From positions 1 to 17,163 of the forward strand of contig DGIZ01000109.1 in the NCBI GenBank assembly GCA_002386585.1: a stretch of DNA of 17,163 nucleotides, written 5' to 3'. The stretch is from Brevundimonas sp. UBA4609. GTDB lineage: Bacteria > Pseudomonadota > Alphaproteobacteria > Caulobacterales > Caulobacteraceae. Under the pieces are notes generated by a model. That model was not told the DNA's origin. It did no database searches and was given only the letters and a program-made list of their open reading frames with translations. Of the stretch, positions 7,426 through 16,227 are shown in pieces (the first letter of the stretch is position 1; every line of letters begins with the position of its first letter). The position numbers were made by a program, and so were the translations under genes.

Positions 7426-8691
7426 ATGTGGTCGCGTCGATCGATCTTGTTAGGGGCTGCAGGGACGGGCGTGGCGCACGCGACGCCTGTCTGGCCGCAA
7501 GAGGCGCTGTCGAATCACGAACTCTTCTTCAGCGAAGGCCGCTATCTGCCCACTTATCTGGACCTCAGGGCTAGGTCCGAAGCGGGCGACGAGACCGCGC
7601 GCCAGATGCTCAGCCAGTTCGCGTCCTTTCTGGGCGATGAGGACACCGCCGTCGGTCTGGATGAACGGCCGCCTCGGCCGTCTGTCGTTCCGCCCGATCT
7701 CGACGGCGCCGTGGCCCGCGATGCAATCGAGGCCATTACCGAGGCCGCTCGCAATACCCGCATCGTCATCCTGAACGAAGCGCATAATGTTTCAGGGCAC
7801 CGCGCCTTCGCCGCGCGGGTGATGCGGGCGCTGCGCCCGCTGGGGTATGACTGGCTCGCCGCCGAAACCTTCACCCCGCCTCAGCCCGACCCCCTTGTTC
7901 GGATCGGCGCCTATGCGAGGGGCGCGCCCTTCCTGGCCAGCTATGGCTACTACACCCACGATCCGGTCTTCGCCGAGATGGTGCGCGAGGCGGCCCGGCT
8001 CGGCTACCGCTTCTCGGACTATGAACAGCGCTTTGACCAAAGGGCGCCTGAGGGCGCGGACGCCGCCGCGCAGATCGCCGCGCGTGAAGAGGCGCAGGCC
8101 GACAACCTGATCGCCAACATTCTGTCGGCCAATCCTGACGCGCGTGTCTTCGTTTTCGTCGGCTATAGTCACGCCATGGAGAAGGAAGGGCGGGGCGGGC
8201 TGTGGTTCGCGGGGCGCCTGAAGGCCAAGACGGGCATCGATCCACTGACTATTGAGCAGTCGATGAACTGGCCCGCGATCGCACGGGAGAATGACGCGCC
8301 GCACGTGGCCGCTGTTCTGACCCGTTTTGCGCCCGAAGCGCCGATCGTGGCGTCAAAGAATGGCGAGAGCATCGCCTCGCCCAACTATGCCGGGAAGATG
8401 GATCTGTCGGTCTTCCACCCGCGGATGGCGCCCGTGGCGGGGCGACCGGGATGGCTGACGGCTGATCCTGAGCGGCGGCGCGTCTTGATCAAGGTCCCGC
8501 CCTTGAACGAACAGGCTCTGATCCAGGCCTTGCCCATGGCGGAAGCCGCCGCCGGTCTGCCGTCGGATCACTATCTGCTGGCGCCCGGCGCGTCGGAGGC
8601 GACGTTCTTTCTTCACCCCGGCCGCTATTTCTTCCGTCAGGAGACCGCAGCGGGCATCCGGCCGGCCTTCGGCGCGCTCAGCGTCGATTAG
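7426..8691 (+). CDS. exported protein of the ChaN/erythromycin-esterase-like fold
   Basis: A 421-residue protein whose function I cannot name firmly. The N-terminus (RRSILLGAAGTGVAHA) has a twin arginine at 4-5, a short hydrophobic run and a likely cleavage site near residue 19, indicating export, perhaps by Tat. The core shows IVILNEAH (Glu118, His120), a second His125, LAAETF (Glu147) and VFVGYSHAMEKEG (His249). This E-x-H...E...H order resembles the metal or catalytic residues of the EreA esterase / ChaN / TraB-Tiki group. The C-terminal ~130 residues look like a second beta-rich domain. I chose ATG 7426 because GGGGGAG at 7412-7418 precedes it and the signal sequence starts there; the frame stays open back to 6952 only by chance. 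The stop overlaps the stop of the convergent VWA gene. An antibiotic-esterase role is only a possibility. Confidence 0.7.
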   Translation: MWSRRSILLGAAGTGVAHATPVWPQEALSNHELFFSEGRYLPTYLDLRARSEAGDETARQMLSQFASFLGDEDTAVGLDERPPRPSVVPPDLDGAVARDAIEAITEAARNTRIVILNEAHNVSGHRAFAARVMRALRPLGYDWLAAETFTPPQPDPLVRIGAYARGAPFLASYGYYTHDPVFAEMVREAARLGYRFSDYEQRFDQRAPEGADAAAQIAAREEAQADNLIANILSANPDARVFVFVGYSHAMEKEGRGGLWFAGRLKAKTGIDPLTIEQSMNWPAIARENDAPHVAAVLTRFAPEAPIVASKNGESIASPNYAGKMDLSVFHPRMAPVAGRPGWLTADPERRRVLIKVPPLNEQALIQALPMAEAAAGLPSDHYLLAPGASEATFFLHPGRYFFRQETAAGIRPAFGALSVD

Positions 8692-9866
8692 CGCGCCAGG
8701 GTCCGCATCGCCCGTTCCAGTCCCTCCAGCGTCAGGGGGAACATGCGATGCTCCATCACCTCGCCGATCAGGCTGACCGAGGGGGTGTAGCTCCAGTGCC
8801 GTTCGGGGACGGGGTTCAGCCAGACCGACTTGTCCCACTGTTCGCGGGCGCGTTTCAGCCAGACGGCGCCCGCCTCCTCGTTCCAATGCTCGACCGAGCC
8901 GCCGGGCATGGTCACTTCATAGGGCGACATGGTCGCGTCGCCGACGAAGATGGCGCGCCAGTCGCCGGGGTATTTGTGGATCAGATCCCAGGTCGGGATG
9001 CGCTCGCTATGTCGGCGCCGGTTGTCCTTCCACACCCCTTCGTAGAGGCAGTTGTGGAAGTAGAAGAACTCCAGGTTCTTGAACTCGGTCCGCGCGGCCG
9101 AGAATAGCTCCTCGCATAGCTGGACATGGCCGTCCATCGAGCCGCCGACGTCCAGGAACAGCAGCACCTTGATGGTGTTGCGCCGCTCGGGCCGCATGTG
9201 GATGTCCAGCCAGCCCTGACGCGCCGTGCCGTCGATGGTGCCGTCGATGTCCAGTTCCTCGGCCGCGCCTTCGCGAGCGAAGCGACGCAGGCGGCGTAAG
9301 GCCACCTTGATGTTGCGCGTGCCCAGTTCGACCGTGTCGTCGAGGTTCCTGTATTCGCGCCTTTCCCAGACCTTGACCGCACGGCCGTGACGTCCGGGGC
9401 CGCCGATGCGGACGCCCTCGGGGTTGTAGCCGCCGTGGCCGAAGGGGCTGGTTCCGCCCGTGCCGATCCAGCGGTTGCCGCCCTGGTGGCGCTCCTTCTG
9501 CTCCTCGAGGCGCTGTTTCAACGTCTCCATCAGCTGCTCGAAACCGCCGAGCGCCTCGATCTGGGCCTTCTCTTCGTCGGTCAGGTATTTTTCGGTCAGC
9601 AGCCGCAGCCAGTCCTCGGGGATGTCGGCGGTGATCTCCTCGCCGGGGCCGACGCCCTCCAGCCCCTTGAACACCTTGCCGAAGACCTGATCGAAGCGGT
9701 CGTAGTGCTTCTCGTCCTTGATCAGGACGGCGCGCGACAGGTGATAGAAACCCTCCACGTCGCGCCCGGCTACGCCCTTGTCCATGGCCTCCATCAGATG
9801 GAGCCATTCCTTGAGCGACACGGGCACCTTGGCCTCGCGCAGGGCGGTGAAAAAGGGCAGGAGCAT
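8688..9866 (-). CDS. VWA domain protein, CoxE-like
   Basis: A 392-residue soluble protein. The N-terminal ~130 residues are helical (LPFFTALREAKVPVSLKEWL), the typical start of CoxE-like proteins. A glycine-rich linker at ~138-162 follows, then a VWA domain with VLLFLDVGGSMDG: the MIDAS metal site reads D239-x-G-x-S243, a variant with Gly in place of the first Ser. In the wider family these proteins work with MoxR AAA+ ATPases in metal-centre insertion or protein-complex assembly, for example CoxDE in CO dehydrogenase maturation. No MoxR gene lies within the window next to it; the upstream minus-strand neighbour is a GNAT enzyme. Its stop (8688-8690) overlaps the stop of the gene coming from the other side. 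Family call is firm, client unknown. Confidence 0.85.
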   Translation of the reverse strand: MLLPFFTALREAKVPVSLKEWLHLMEAMDKGVAGRDVEGFYHLSRAVLIKDEKHYDRFDQVFGKVFKGLEGVGPGEEITADIPEDWLRLLTEKYLTDEEKAQIEALGGFEQLMETLKQRLEEQKERHQGGNRWIGTGGTSPFGHGGYNPEGVRIGGPGRHGRAVKVWERREYRNLDDTVELGTRNIKVALRRLRRFAREGAAEELDIDGTIDGTARQGWLDIHMRPERRNTIKVLLFLDVGGSMDGHVQLCEELFSAARTEFKNLEFFYFHNCLYEGVWKDNRRRHSERIPTWDLIHKYPGDWRAIFVGDATMSPYEVTMPGGSVEHWNEEAGAVWLKRAREQWDKSVWLNPVPERHWSYTPSVSLIGEVMEHRMFPLTLEGLERAMRTLAR

Positions 9867-9886
9867 GGGCTCAGACTGGCCCCGGC

Positions 9887-10414
9887 CTAGCCGCGCCGCA
9901 AGATGAACTCGTCGTCCATCCAGGCGCCGACCGGGTACTGATACTCGCCCGCCTTCTCGAAGCCGTAGGCGGCGTAGAGCTTCTGGGCCTTCTCATTGCC
10001 GCTCCAGACGCCGATCCACAGGGGGCCGTCGGTGTGGGCTTCCATCCACTCCAGCGCGATCTTCAGCAGCTTCGTGCCCAGGCCGAGGCCCTGCGCCGGC
10101 TTGCCGACATAGAGGCGGCGCAGCTCCGCGTGGCTGGCTCGGCCGTCAGGGTGGGGCAGGGTGTTCGGCCCGGCGTTGGCGAAGGCCAGCAGTTCTCCGT
10201 CACGCTCGGCCACCCACCAGGCGGCGCCGGGCTCGGCCAGTTTGGCGGTGAGCGTCTCGGTGTTGAAGTTGGCGTCCAGGAAGGCGGTCAGGTCGGCGGC
10301 CGGATAGGGAATGCCGAAGCCGGTGACGAAGGTGTCGATGAAGGTCTGGCGCCCCAGCACGGCCAGGGCGGCGGCGTCTTCGGGGCGGGCGGGGCGGATC
10401 ACGGGAGCGCTCAT
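9887..10414 (-). CDS. GNAT family N-acetyltransferase
   Basis: A single GNAT domain that transfers an acetyl group from acetyl-CoA to an unknown amine. From the start used here it has 175 residues. The acetyl-CoA loop is visible as LYVGKPAQGLGLGTKLL (Q-x-L-G-x-G pattern), followed by a helix and the C-terminal LYAAYGFEKAGEY segment usual for this fold. The domain begins directly with VIRPARPEDAAAL. I prefer the ATG whose first base is at 10414 (MSAPVIRP). An ATG at 10426 would add four residues, but it overlaps GCTATGGG, which itself looks like a -10 element, so translation from 10414 would be nearly leaderless. The gene ends 20 bases before the VWA gene starts, so the two may be co-transcribed. 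The substrate is not predictable; acetylation of a small molecule or peptide is equally open. Confidence 0.88.
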   Translation of the reverse strand: MSAPVIRPARPEDAAALAVLGRQTFIDTFVTGFGIPYPAADLTAFLDANFNTETLTAKLAEPGAAWWVAERDGELLAFANAGPNTLPHPDGRASHAELRRLYVGKPAQGLGLGTKLLKIALEWMEAHTDGPLWIGVWSGNEKAQKLYAAYGFEKAGEYQYPVGAWMDDEFILRRG

Positions 10415-10605
10415 CGGCCGACCCATAGCGCCGCGAGAGGGCCGGGAGAAGGCGCGCCTCGACGCCTGGCCCCCCGTTCAATACGGCCTCGTCATCTTTG
10501 CGTGGTTGCAGGGCCGCGCGACGAGAGCTACCACCCTTGTCCAATGTGCGTCGTTCGCGGCGTGCGCCAATGCTGGAATCGGGGAGGTATAGGGACGCCA
10601 AGGCC

Positions 10606-10636
10606 TTGGTTTCACAGGCTGATCCCGTGCTATGAC
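10606..10636 (+). promoter_or_regulatory. candidate Caulobacter-type housekeeping promoter
   Basis: TTGGT at 10606-10610, an 18-base spacer and GCTATGAC at 10629-10636, close to the Caulobacter consensus TTGAC-N17-GCTANAWC. The -10 element overlaps the first ATG of the downstream frame (10632), which suggests that translation begins at the next in-frame ATG, 10650. Confidence 0.5.
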
Positions 10637-10649
10637 TTCTCCTGCGCTC

Positions 10650-11288
10650 ATGACTCATTCCGAATCCGCAGTTCAGACGCCGGTCGCGGCCGTTCAGGCC
10701 GTCGAGGCGGGCGTCCGTTTCGGCGCGATCACCCTGGCCCGTCACGGCGAGCCGGCCCTGTCGCGCAAATGCATGATTACTTCGGACCAGTATCGCGACT
10801 GGTGGGGGCGCTATGAGATCGGCGGGCTTCGCGCGGGACAGACGCCGCCGCAGACCCTGCTGACCGCCGCCGAAGGGGCGGGGGCCATCTACGCCTCCAC
10901 CCGCCCGCGCGCCCAGGAAACCGCCAAGGCCGTGGCGCCGGGCCGCGACGTGCTGGTCGACGCCCTGTTCATCGAGGCCCCCCTGCCGCCGCCGCGCTTT
11001 CCGTCCTGGATCAAGCTGTCGCCGCGCTACTGGGGCGTGATCTCGCGGGTCTGGTGGCACGCCTTCAACCACCACGAGGGCCAGGAAACCCGCGCCGAGG
11101 CCGAGGTCCGCGCCGATCAGGCTGCGCGCGTCCTGATCGCCCGCGCCTCCGAGGGCCACGACGTGCTGGTGCTGGCGCACGGCTATTTCAACCACATGGT
11201 CGGCCAGCGGCTGAAGGCGCACGGCTGGCGTCTGGCGCACAATCAGGGCTTCAAATACTGGTCCCAGCGCCGTTTCGTGAAGCGCTGA
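10650..11288 (+). CDS. histidine phosphatase family protein
   Basis: A 212-residue cytoplasmic enzyme of the phosphoglycerate mutase-like superfamily. The catalytic motif LARHGEP is near residues 30-36, with His32 as the phospho-acceptor; the second-half motifs ASTRPRAQETA and VLAHGYFNHM with the second catalytic histidine are also visible. Members of this branch act on small phosphorylated compounds, and the substrate is unknown. The frame begins at 10632, but that ATG sits inside a likely -10 element, so I prefer ATG 10650, where the mRNA would be almost leaderless. The longer form would have 218 residues. A 6-bp stem at 11294-11310 follows the stop. The next gene, xseB, has its own promoter and is probably a separate transcript. 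Confidence 0.88.
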   Translation: MTHSESAVQTPVAAVQAVEAGVRFGAITLARHGEPALSRKCMITSDQYRDWWGRYEIGGLRAGQTPPQTLLTAAEGAGAIYASTRPRAQETAKAVAPGRDVLVDALFIEAPLPPPRFPSWIKLSPRYWGVISRVWWHAFNHHEGQETRAEAEVRADQAARVLIARASEGHDVLVLAHGYFNHMVGQRLKAHGWRLAHNQGFKYWSQRRFVKR

Positions 11289-11293
11289 CGTCG

Positions 11294-11310
11294 CGGCCTC
11301 AGGAAGGCCG
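11294..11310 (+). terminator. hairpin between the phosphatase gene and xseB
   Basis: CGGCCT at 11294-11299 pairs with AGGCCG at 11305-11310 across CAGGA. It starts 5 bases after the phosphatase stop and is followed by TT only, so termination would be weak or factor-assisted. Confidence 0.4.
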
Positions 11311-11348
11311 TTGAAGCGGCGCGCGCGCCTCTCTAGGTTGCGCCCATC
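11311..11348 (+). promoter_or_regulatory. candidate promoter for the xseB-dxs genes
   Basis: TTGAAG at 11311-11316, a 17-base spacer, and TAGGTT at 11334-11339. The ATG at 11349 starts 9 bases after the -10, with no ribosome site between them, so the transcript should be leaderless or have one or two leading bases. It would drive xseB, the CsaA-like gene and ispA, and possibly dxs. Confidence 0.5.
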
Positions 11349-12879
<1,531 letters not shown>

Positions 12880-12890
12880 TAGGAAACGCG

Positions 12891-12905
12891 CCCGCCCTCA
12901 GCGGG
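12891..12905 (+). other. small hairpin between ispA and dxs
   Basis: CCCGC at 12891-12895 pairs with GCGGG at 12901-12905 across CCTCA, followed by TTACTGTTT. It might be a weak terminator or simply an mRNA processing signal between the two genes. Stem is only five pairs plus a wobble. Confidence 0.3.
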
Positions 12906-12946
12906 TTACTGTTTGACGCTCCGTCGTCTGAAGGCCCCCGATCCCC

Positions 12947-14857
12947 ATGCCCCACACCCCGCTTCTCGACACCGTCAAGTTTCCCGCCGACACGCGGGGC
13001 TTCGACATTCCCCAGCTGAAACAGCTGGCGGACGAGGTGCGGGCCGAGACCATCGACGCCGTGTCCGTCACCGGCGGGCACCTGGGCGCCGGTCTGGGCG
13101 TGGTCGAGCTGACGGTCGCCCTGCACCACGTGTTTGAGACGCCGGACGACATCCTGATCTGGGACGTCGGCCACCAGTGCTACCCGCACAAGATCCTGAC
13201 CGGGCGTCGCGATCGGATGCGCACCCTGCGTCAGGGCGGCGGCCTGTCGGGCTTCACCAAGCGCTCCGAGAGCGAATACGACCCGTTCGGCGCAGCCCAC
13301 GCCTCGACCTCCATCTCGGCGGCGCTGGGCTTCGCCGCCGCGCGCGACGCCAAGGGCGGGAACAACCGCGTCGTGGCAGTCATCGGCGACGGCTCCATGT
13401 CGGCGGGCATGGCCTATGAGGCGATGAACAACGCCGCCGAGGCCACCAGCGGCCAGCTGATGGTCATCCTGAACGACAACGACATGTCGATCGCTCCGCC
13501 GGTCGGCGGCATGAGCGCCTATCTGGCCAAGCAAGTCTCGGGTGGCGCCTATCAGAACATCCGCAAGGTTGGGAAGAAGTTCGTCGACCATATGCCGCGC
13601 CCCTTCCGCGACGCCGCGCGCAAGGCCGAGGAATACGCCCGCGGCATGATCGTGGGCGGCACCCTGTTCGAGGAGCTGGGCTTCTACTACGTCGGGCCGA
13701 TCGACGGTCACGACATGGAGAATCTGGTCCCTATCCTCAAGAATGCGGCCGCCATCACCGACCGCCCGGTCCTGGTCCACGTCGTCACCCAGAAGGGCAA
13801 GGGTTACGCCCCGGCCGAGAGCAGCGCCGACAAGCTGCACGCGGTGGTCAAGTTCGACGTGGTGTCGGGCAAGCAGGCCAAGTCCGTCTCCAACGCCCCC
13901 AGCTACACCAAGGTGTTCGGGACCGAGCTGATCAAGCACGCTGAAGCCGACCCGACCATCATGGCCATCACCGCCGCCATGCCGTCCGGCACGGGGCTGG
14001 ACCTGTTCGGCCAGGCCTTCCCCGACCGCACCTTCGACGTCGGCATCGCCGAGCAGCACGCTGTGACCTTCGCCGCCGGCCTGGCCGCCGATGGGATGAA
14101 GCCGGTCTGCGCCCTCTATTCGACCTTCCTGCAGCGCGGCTATGATCAGGTCGTCCACGACGTTGCGATCCAGTCCCTGCCGGTGCGCTTCGCCATGGAC
14201 CGGGCCGGTCTGGTCGGGGCCGACGGCGCGACCCACGCCGGGTCGTTCGACATCGGCTATATGGGCGCCCTGCCGGGCATGGTGCTGATGGCGGCCTCGG
14301 ACGAGGCCGAACTGGCGGCGATGATCTCGACCTCGCTGGCCATCGACGACCGCCCCAGCGCCTTCCGCTATCCGCGGGGCGAAGGCGTGGGCGTCGACAT
14401 CCCCGAACTGGCCGCCCCGCTGGAGATCGGCAAGGGCCGCATTGTGCGCGAAGGGACCTCGGTCGCCATCCTGTCGCTGGGCACCCGCCTGCAGGAATCG
14501 TTGAAGGCGGCCGACATGCTGGCCGCGCGCGGCGTCTCGGCCACCGTCGCCGACGCCCGCTTCGCCAAGCCGCTGGACGCCGATCTGATCCTGCGGCTGG
14601 CGCGCGAACATGAGGCGCTGATCACGGTGGAAGAGGGCGCCATGGGCGGCTTCGGCGCCTTCGTGCTGCAGCTTCTGGCCGAGAAGGGGGCGCTGGATGG
14701 CGGGCTTAAGATCCGCACCCTGCATCTGCCCGACATCTTCCAGGATCAGGACAAGCCCGAGGCCATGTACGCCCAGGCCGGCCTGAACGCCGAACACATC
14801 GCCGCCGCCGCCGTGACAGCCCTGGGCGTCGACGCCAGCCGGGCGGTTCGAGCGTAA
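12947..14857 (+). CDS. dxs: 1-deoxy-D-xylulose-5-phosphate synthase
   Basis: A 636-residue thiamine-diphosphate enzyme that joins pyruvate and glyceraldehyde 3-phosphate to make DXP, the first step of the MEP route to isoprenoids (and precursor of thiamine and pyridoxal). Length is standard. Visible motifs: [37 protein letters not shown], the ThDP-binding [17 protein letters not shown] at ~147, and in the second half [17 protein letters not shown] and [15 protein letters not shown]. The ATG at 12947 matches the family's short N-terminus. It follows ispA by 67 bases with a small hairpin between, so it may be in the same operon or partly uncoupled. A spaced GAAGG precedes the ATG, a weak ribosome site. 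Confidence 0.98.
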   Translation: MPHTPLLDTVKFPADTRGFDIPQLKQLADEVRAETIDAVSVTGGHLGAGLGVVELTVALHHVFETPDDILIWDVGHQCYPHKILTGRRDRMRTLRQGGGLSGFTKRSESEYDPFGAAHASTSISAALGFAAARDAKGGNNRVVAVIGDGSMSAGMAYEAMNNAAEATSGQLMVILNDNDMSIAPPVGGMSAYLAKQVSGGAYQNIRKVGKKFVDHMPRPFRDAARKAEEYARGMIVGGTLFEELGFYYVGPIDGHDMENLVPILKNAAAITDRPVLVHVVTQKGKGYAPAESSADKLHAVVKFDVVSGKQAKSVSNAPSYTKVFGTELIKHAEADPTIMAITAAMPSGTGLDLFGQAFPDRTFDVGIAEQHAVTFAAGLAADGMKPVCALYSTFLQRGYDQVVHDVAIQSLPVRFAMDRAGLVGADGATHAGSFDIGYMGALPGMVLMAASDEAELAAMISTSLAIDDRPSAFRYPRGEGVGVDIPELAAPLEIGKGRIVREGTSVAILSLGTRLQESLKAADMLAARGVSATVADARFAKPLDADLILRLAREHEALITVEEGAMGGFGAFVLQLLAEKGALDGGLKIRTLHLPDIFQDQDKPEAMYAQAGLNAEHIAAAAVTALGVDASRAVRA

Positions 14858-14866
14858 ACCGATCTT

Positions 14867-15010
14867 CCTTTTCCCCTTGTGGGAGAAGGTGGCCCGTCAG
14901 GGCCGGATGAGGGGTTTCTCCGAAATCCGATGAGGGGTTGCGAGACGGGTGTCGCGCAACCCCTCATCCGTCAGGCTTCGCCTGCCACCTTCTCCCGCAA
15001 GGGGAGAAGG
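14867..15010. repeat. inverted pair of alphaproteobacterial-type intergenic repeats
   Basis: Two copies of one ~50-base unit face each other. The left arm is 14867-14916 and the right arm 14958-15010 reversed. Each outer end folds into a 9-bp hairpin (CCTTTTCCC/GGGAGAAGG on the left with one wobble; CCTTCTCCC/GGGAGAAGG on the right). Next comes GTGG and a small stem that differs in sequence but keeps its pairing: GGCCC/GGGCC at 14891-14904 on the left, CAGGC/GCCTG at 14972-14984 on the right. A shared GGATGAGGGGTT follows. Between the arms, another GATGAGGGGTTGCG (14929-14942) pairs perfectly over 14 bases with 14955-14968. I recall this unit as a common intergenic repeat in Caulobacterales and relatives. 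It may also block transcription between convergent dxs and phoH. Confidence 0.85.
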
Positions 15011-15021
15011 ACAAGGAACAC

Positions 15022-15088
15022 AATCCCCCGATCACGCCCGCCACCAGCGGATGATGCACGGTGTCGCTTGATCACAATCGACCATCCC
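15022..15088 (-). pseudogene. decayed copy of the phoH 3' end
   Basis: Bases 15030-15067 match 15206-15243, the 3' end of the intact phoH, at 32 of 38 positions without gaps. Read on the minus strand in phoH's frame, the copy gives ...RL*SSDTVHHPLVAGVIGGL, against VRLAERDIVRHPLVASMIGVL in the real protein. The in-frame TGA and lack of any longer open frame show it is not coding. The match fades near 15088. It lies ~120 bases beyond the present phoH stop, next to the repeat element. Confidence 0.65.
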
Positions 15089-15101
15089 CCTCGGCCCCTG
15101 T

Positions 15102-15109
15102 GCTAGACT
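15102..15109 (+). promoter_or_regulatory. -10-like element with no gene behind it
   Basis: GCTAGACT at 15102-15109 agrees well with the Caulobacter -10 consensus GCTANAWC. The nearest -35 candidates (TCGACC at 15078-15083) leave a spacer near 20 bases, longer than normal. Downstream lies a perfect tandem 9-mer TTCAGACGA at 15132-15149, then a T-run at 15160-15166. No protein gene is read on this strand; an antisense RNA into the phoH 3' end would be possible. Low confidence. Confidence 0.25.
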
Positions 15110-15193
15110 GCGCGCGGGGCCGAGAGGGGATTTCAGACGATTCAGACGAATTGGACTCTATTTTTTCCTTCTCTCACCAGAGGCGGAAAGGGG

Positions 15194-15961
15194 TCACAGC
15201 ACTCCGATCATGCTGGCCACCAGCGGATGGCGCACGATGTCGCGTTCGGCCAGTCGGACGACGGCGATTTCGGGCACGGCCTCCAGTCTGTCGGCGATAT
15301 CCGACAGGCCCGACACGCCGGGCAGCAGGTCCGACTGATGCGGGTCGCCCGTCACGACCATGGTCGAGTGCCAGCCCAGTCGGGTCAGCAGCATCTTCAG
15401 CTGGACGTAGGTGCAGTTCTGCGCCTCATCCACGACGATGAAGGCGTTGTTCAGCGTGCGGCCGCGCATATAGCCGATGGGGGCGATCTCGATCAGGCCC
15501 TCGGCCATCAGCGCCTTGACCCGCTTCATCGACAGACGGTCCGACAGGGCGTCGTAGAGCGGCCGCAGATAGGGGGCCAGCTTGTCCTCCATGTCGCCGG
15601 GCAGGAAGCCGATCGATTCCCCGGCCTCGACCGCCGGGCGGCTCAGGACGATGCGGCCGACCTTGCCCGCCTCCAGCGCCTCGACCGCCTTGGCGACGGC
15701 CAGATAGGTCTTGCCGGTGCCTGCCGGGCCGAGCGCCAGCACCAGATTGGCGTGGTCGACGGCCTCCATCAGTTCGGCCTGGCCGTCGGACTTGGGCTTC
15801 AGCGTCTTGAGATAGCCCTGGTCCCGCTCGTCGTTCGAGGGCAGGGGCGACCAGCCGCCGACGCGGGTGGGCAATCGCCGCACCTTGGCGTCCTGAATGA
15901 ATTCGGGCGAATCCAGCACGCCTTCGCGCAGCTGACGCTTGATGGCCGATCGTTTGCTCAT
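15194..15961 (-). CDS. phoH: PhoH family ATP-binding protein
   Basis: A 255-residue P-loop ATPase of the PhoH family. The Walker A motif is ALGPAGTGKTYLA (GPAGTGKT at 78-85, Lys84), and the Walker B motif FIVVDEAQN (Asp178-Glu179). LSRPAVEAGESIGFLPGDMEDKL and VTGDPHQSDL complete the family pattern, with RHPLVA near the C-terminus. PhoH proteins are thought to act in RNA metabolism as helicase-like ATPases, but the cellular task of this short type is not established. I chose the ATG at 15961: GGAGG on the minus strand lies 5 bases ahead. The frame stays open back to 16204, yet that stretch crosses an intrinsic terminator and is arginine/proline-rich junk. The 3' end has a decayed second copy at ~15030-15088. 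Divergent from the gamma-carbonic anhydrase gene. Confidence 0.94.
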   Translation of the reverse strand: MSKRSAIKRQLREGVLDSPEFIQDAKVRRLPTRVGGWSPLPSNDERDQGYLKTLKPKSDGQAELMEAVDHANLVLALGPAGTGKTYLAVAKAVEALEAGKVGRIVLSRPAVEAGESIGFLPGDMEDKLAPYLRPLYDALSDRLSMKRVKALMAEGLIEIAPIGYMRGRTLNNAFIVVDEAQNCTYVQLKMLLTRLGWHSTMVVTGDPHQSDLLPGVSGLSDIADRLEAVPEIAVVRLAERDIVRHPLVASMIGVL

Positions 15962-16227
15962 GGACGCCTCCAGGGCATGAAAAAAGGCGAGCCCGGCTGG
16001 GTCTCGCCTTGGTCGTCGGTGGGGGAGGTGGGGGCCGAAGTCGCGCAGCCGTCCCGAACGGTCGCAGGGTCTTCGCCGCAGCAGGTGCGTCGCCGTCCCC
16101 GGACGGGTCGTGAACACGCCAAGCGTATTCTCCAGCGTCTGACCGGACCGGGCTTGATCCGGCTTCGGATCCGGGGGCGAATGGGGCCGTCCGAATCGCA
16201 TCAACAGACTGATGCTAACGTGGTTTC
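15962..16227 (-). ncRNA. structured phoH 5' leader or small RNA (candidate)
   Basis: The ~265 bases upstream of phoH hold no credible gene. On the minus strand several hairpins can be drawn by eye: GATCCG/CGGATC (16171-16156), CCGTC/GACGG around 16092-16108, CCGT/ACGG near 16050-16062 nested in GCG/CGC, and finally the intrinsic terminator at 15980-16010. A hairpin ladder ending in a terminator just before a ribosome site is the layout of an attenuator or riboswitch-like leader; an independent sRNA is the alternative. It is not recognised as tmRNA (no tag reading frame), 6S RNA or SRP RNA. GC-rich sequence folds easily, so the ladder alone is weak evidence. No strong minus-strand promoter could be fixed; GTTAGCAT at 16220-16213 is a partial -10 match. 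Confidence 0.45.
15980..16010 (-). terminator. intrinsic terminator in the phoH leader
   Basis: On the minus strand AAGGCGAG (16010-16003) pairs perfectly with CTCGCCTT (15991-15984) across an 11-base loop and runs into six T (15985-15980). It is a textbook Rho-independent terminator, and it lies 18 bases upstream of the phoH start codon at 15961. It must therefore either attenuate phoH or end a separate short RNA. Confidence 0.75.

Noticed and set aside
15962..16204. Extension of PhoH to an ATG at 16204 (336 residues)
   Set aside because: The added sequence is R/P/H-rich, unlike PhoH, and would include an intrinsic terminator; the site GGAGG before 15961 supports the short form.
15962..16227. 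tmRNA, 6S RNA or SRP RNA in the phoH leader
   Set aside because: No tag peptide frame, no SRP core tetraloop motif and no convincing 6S bubble could be found; only the hairpins and the terminator are supported.
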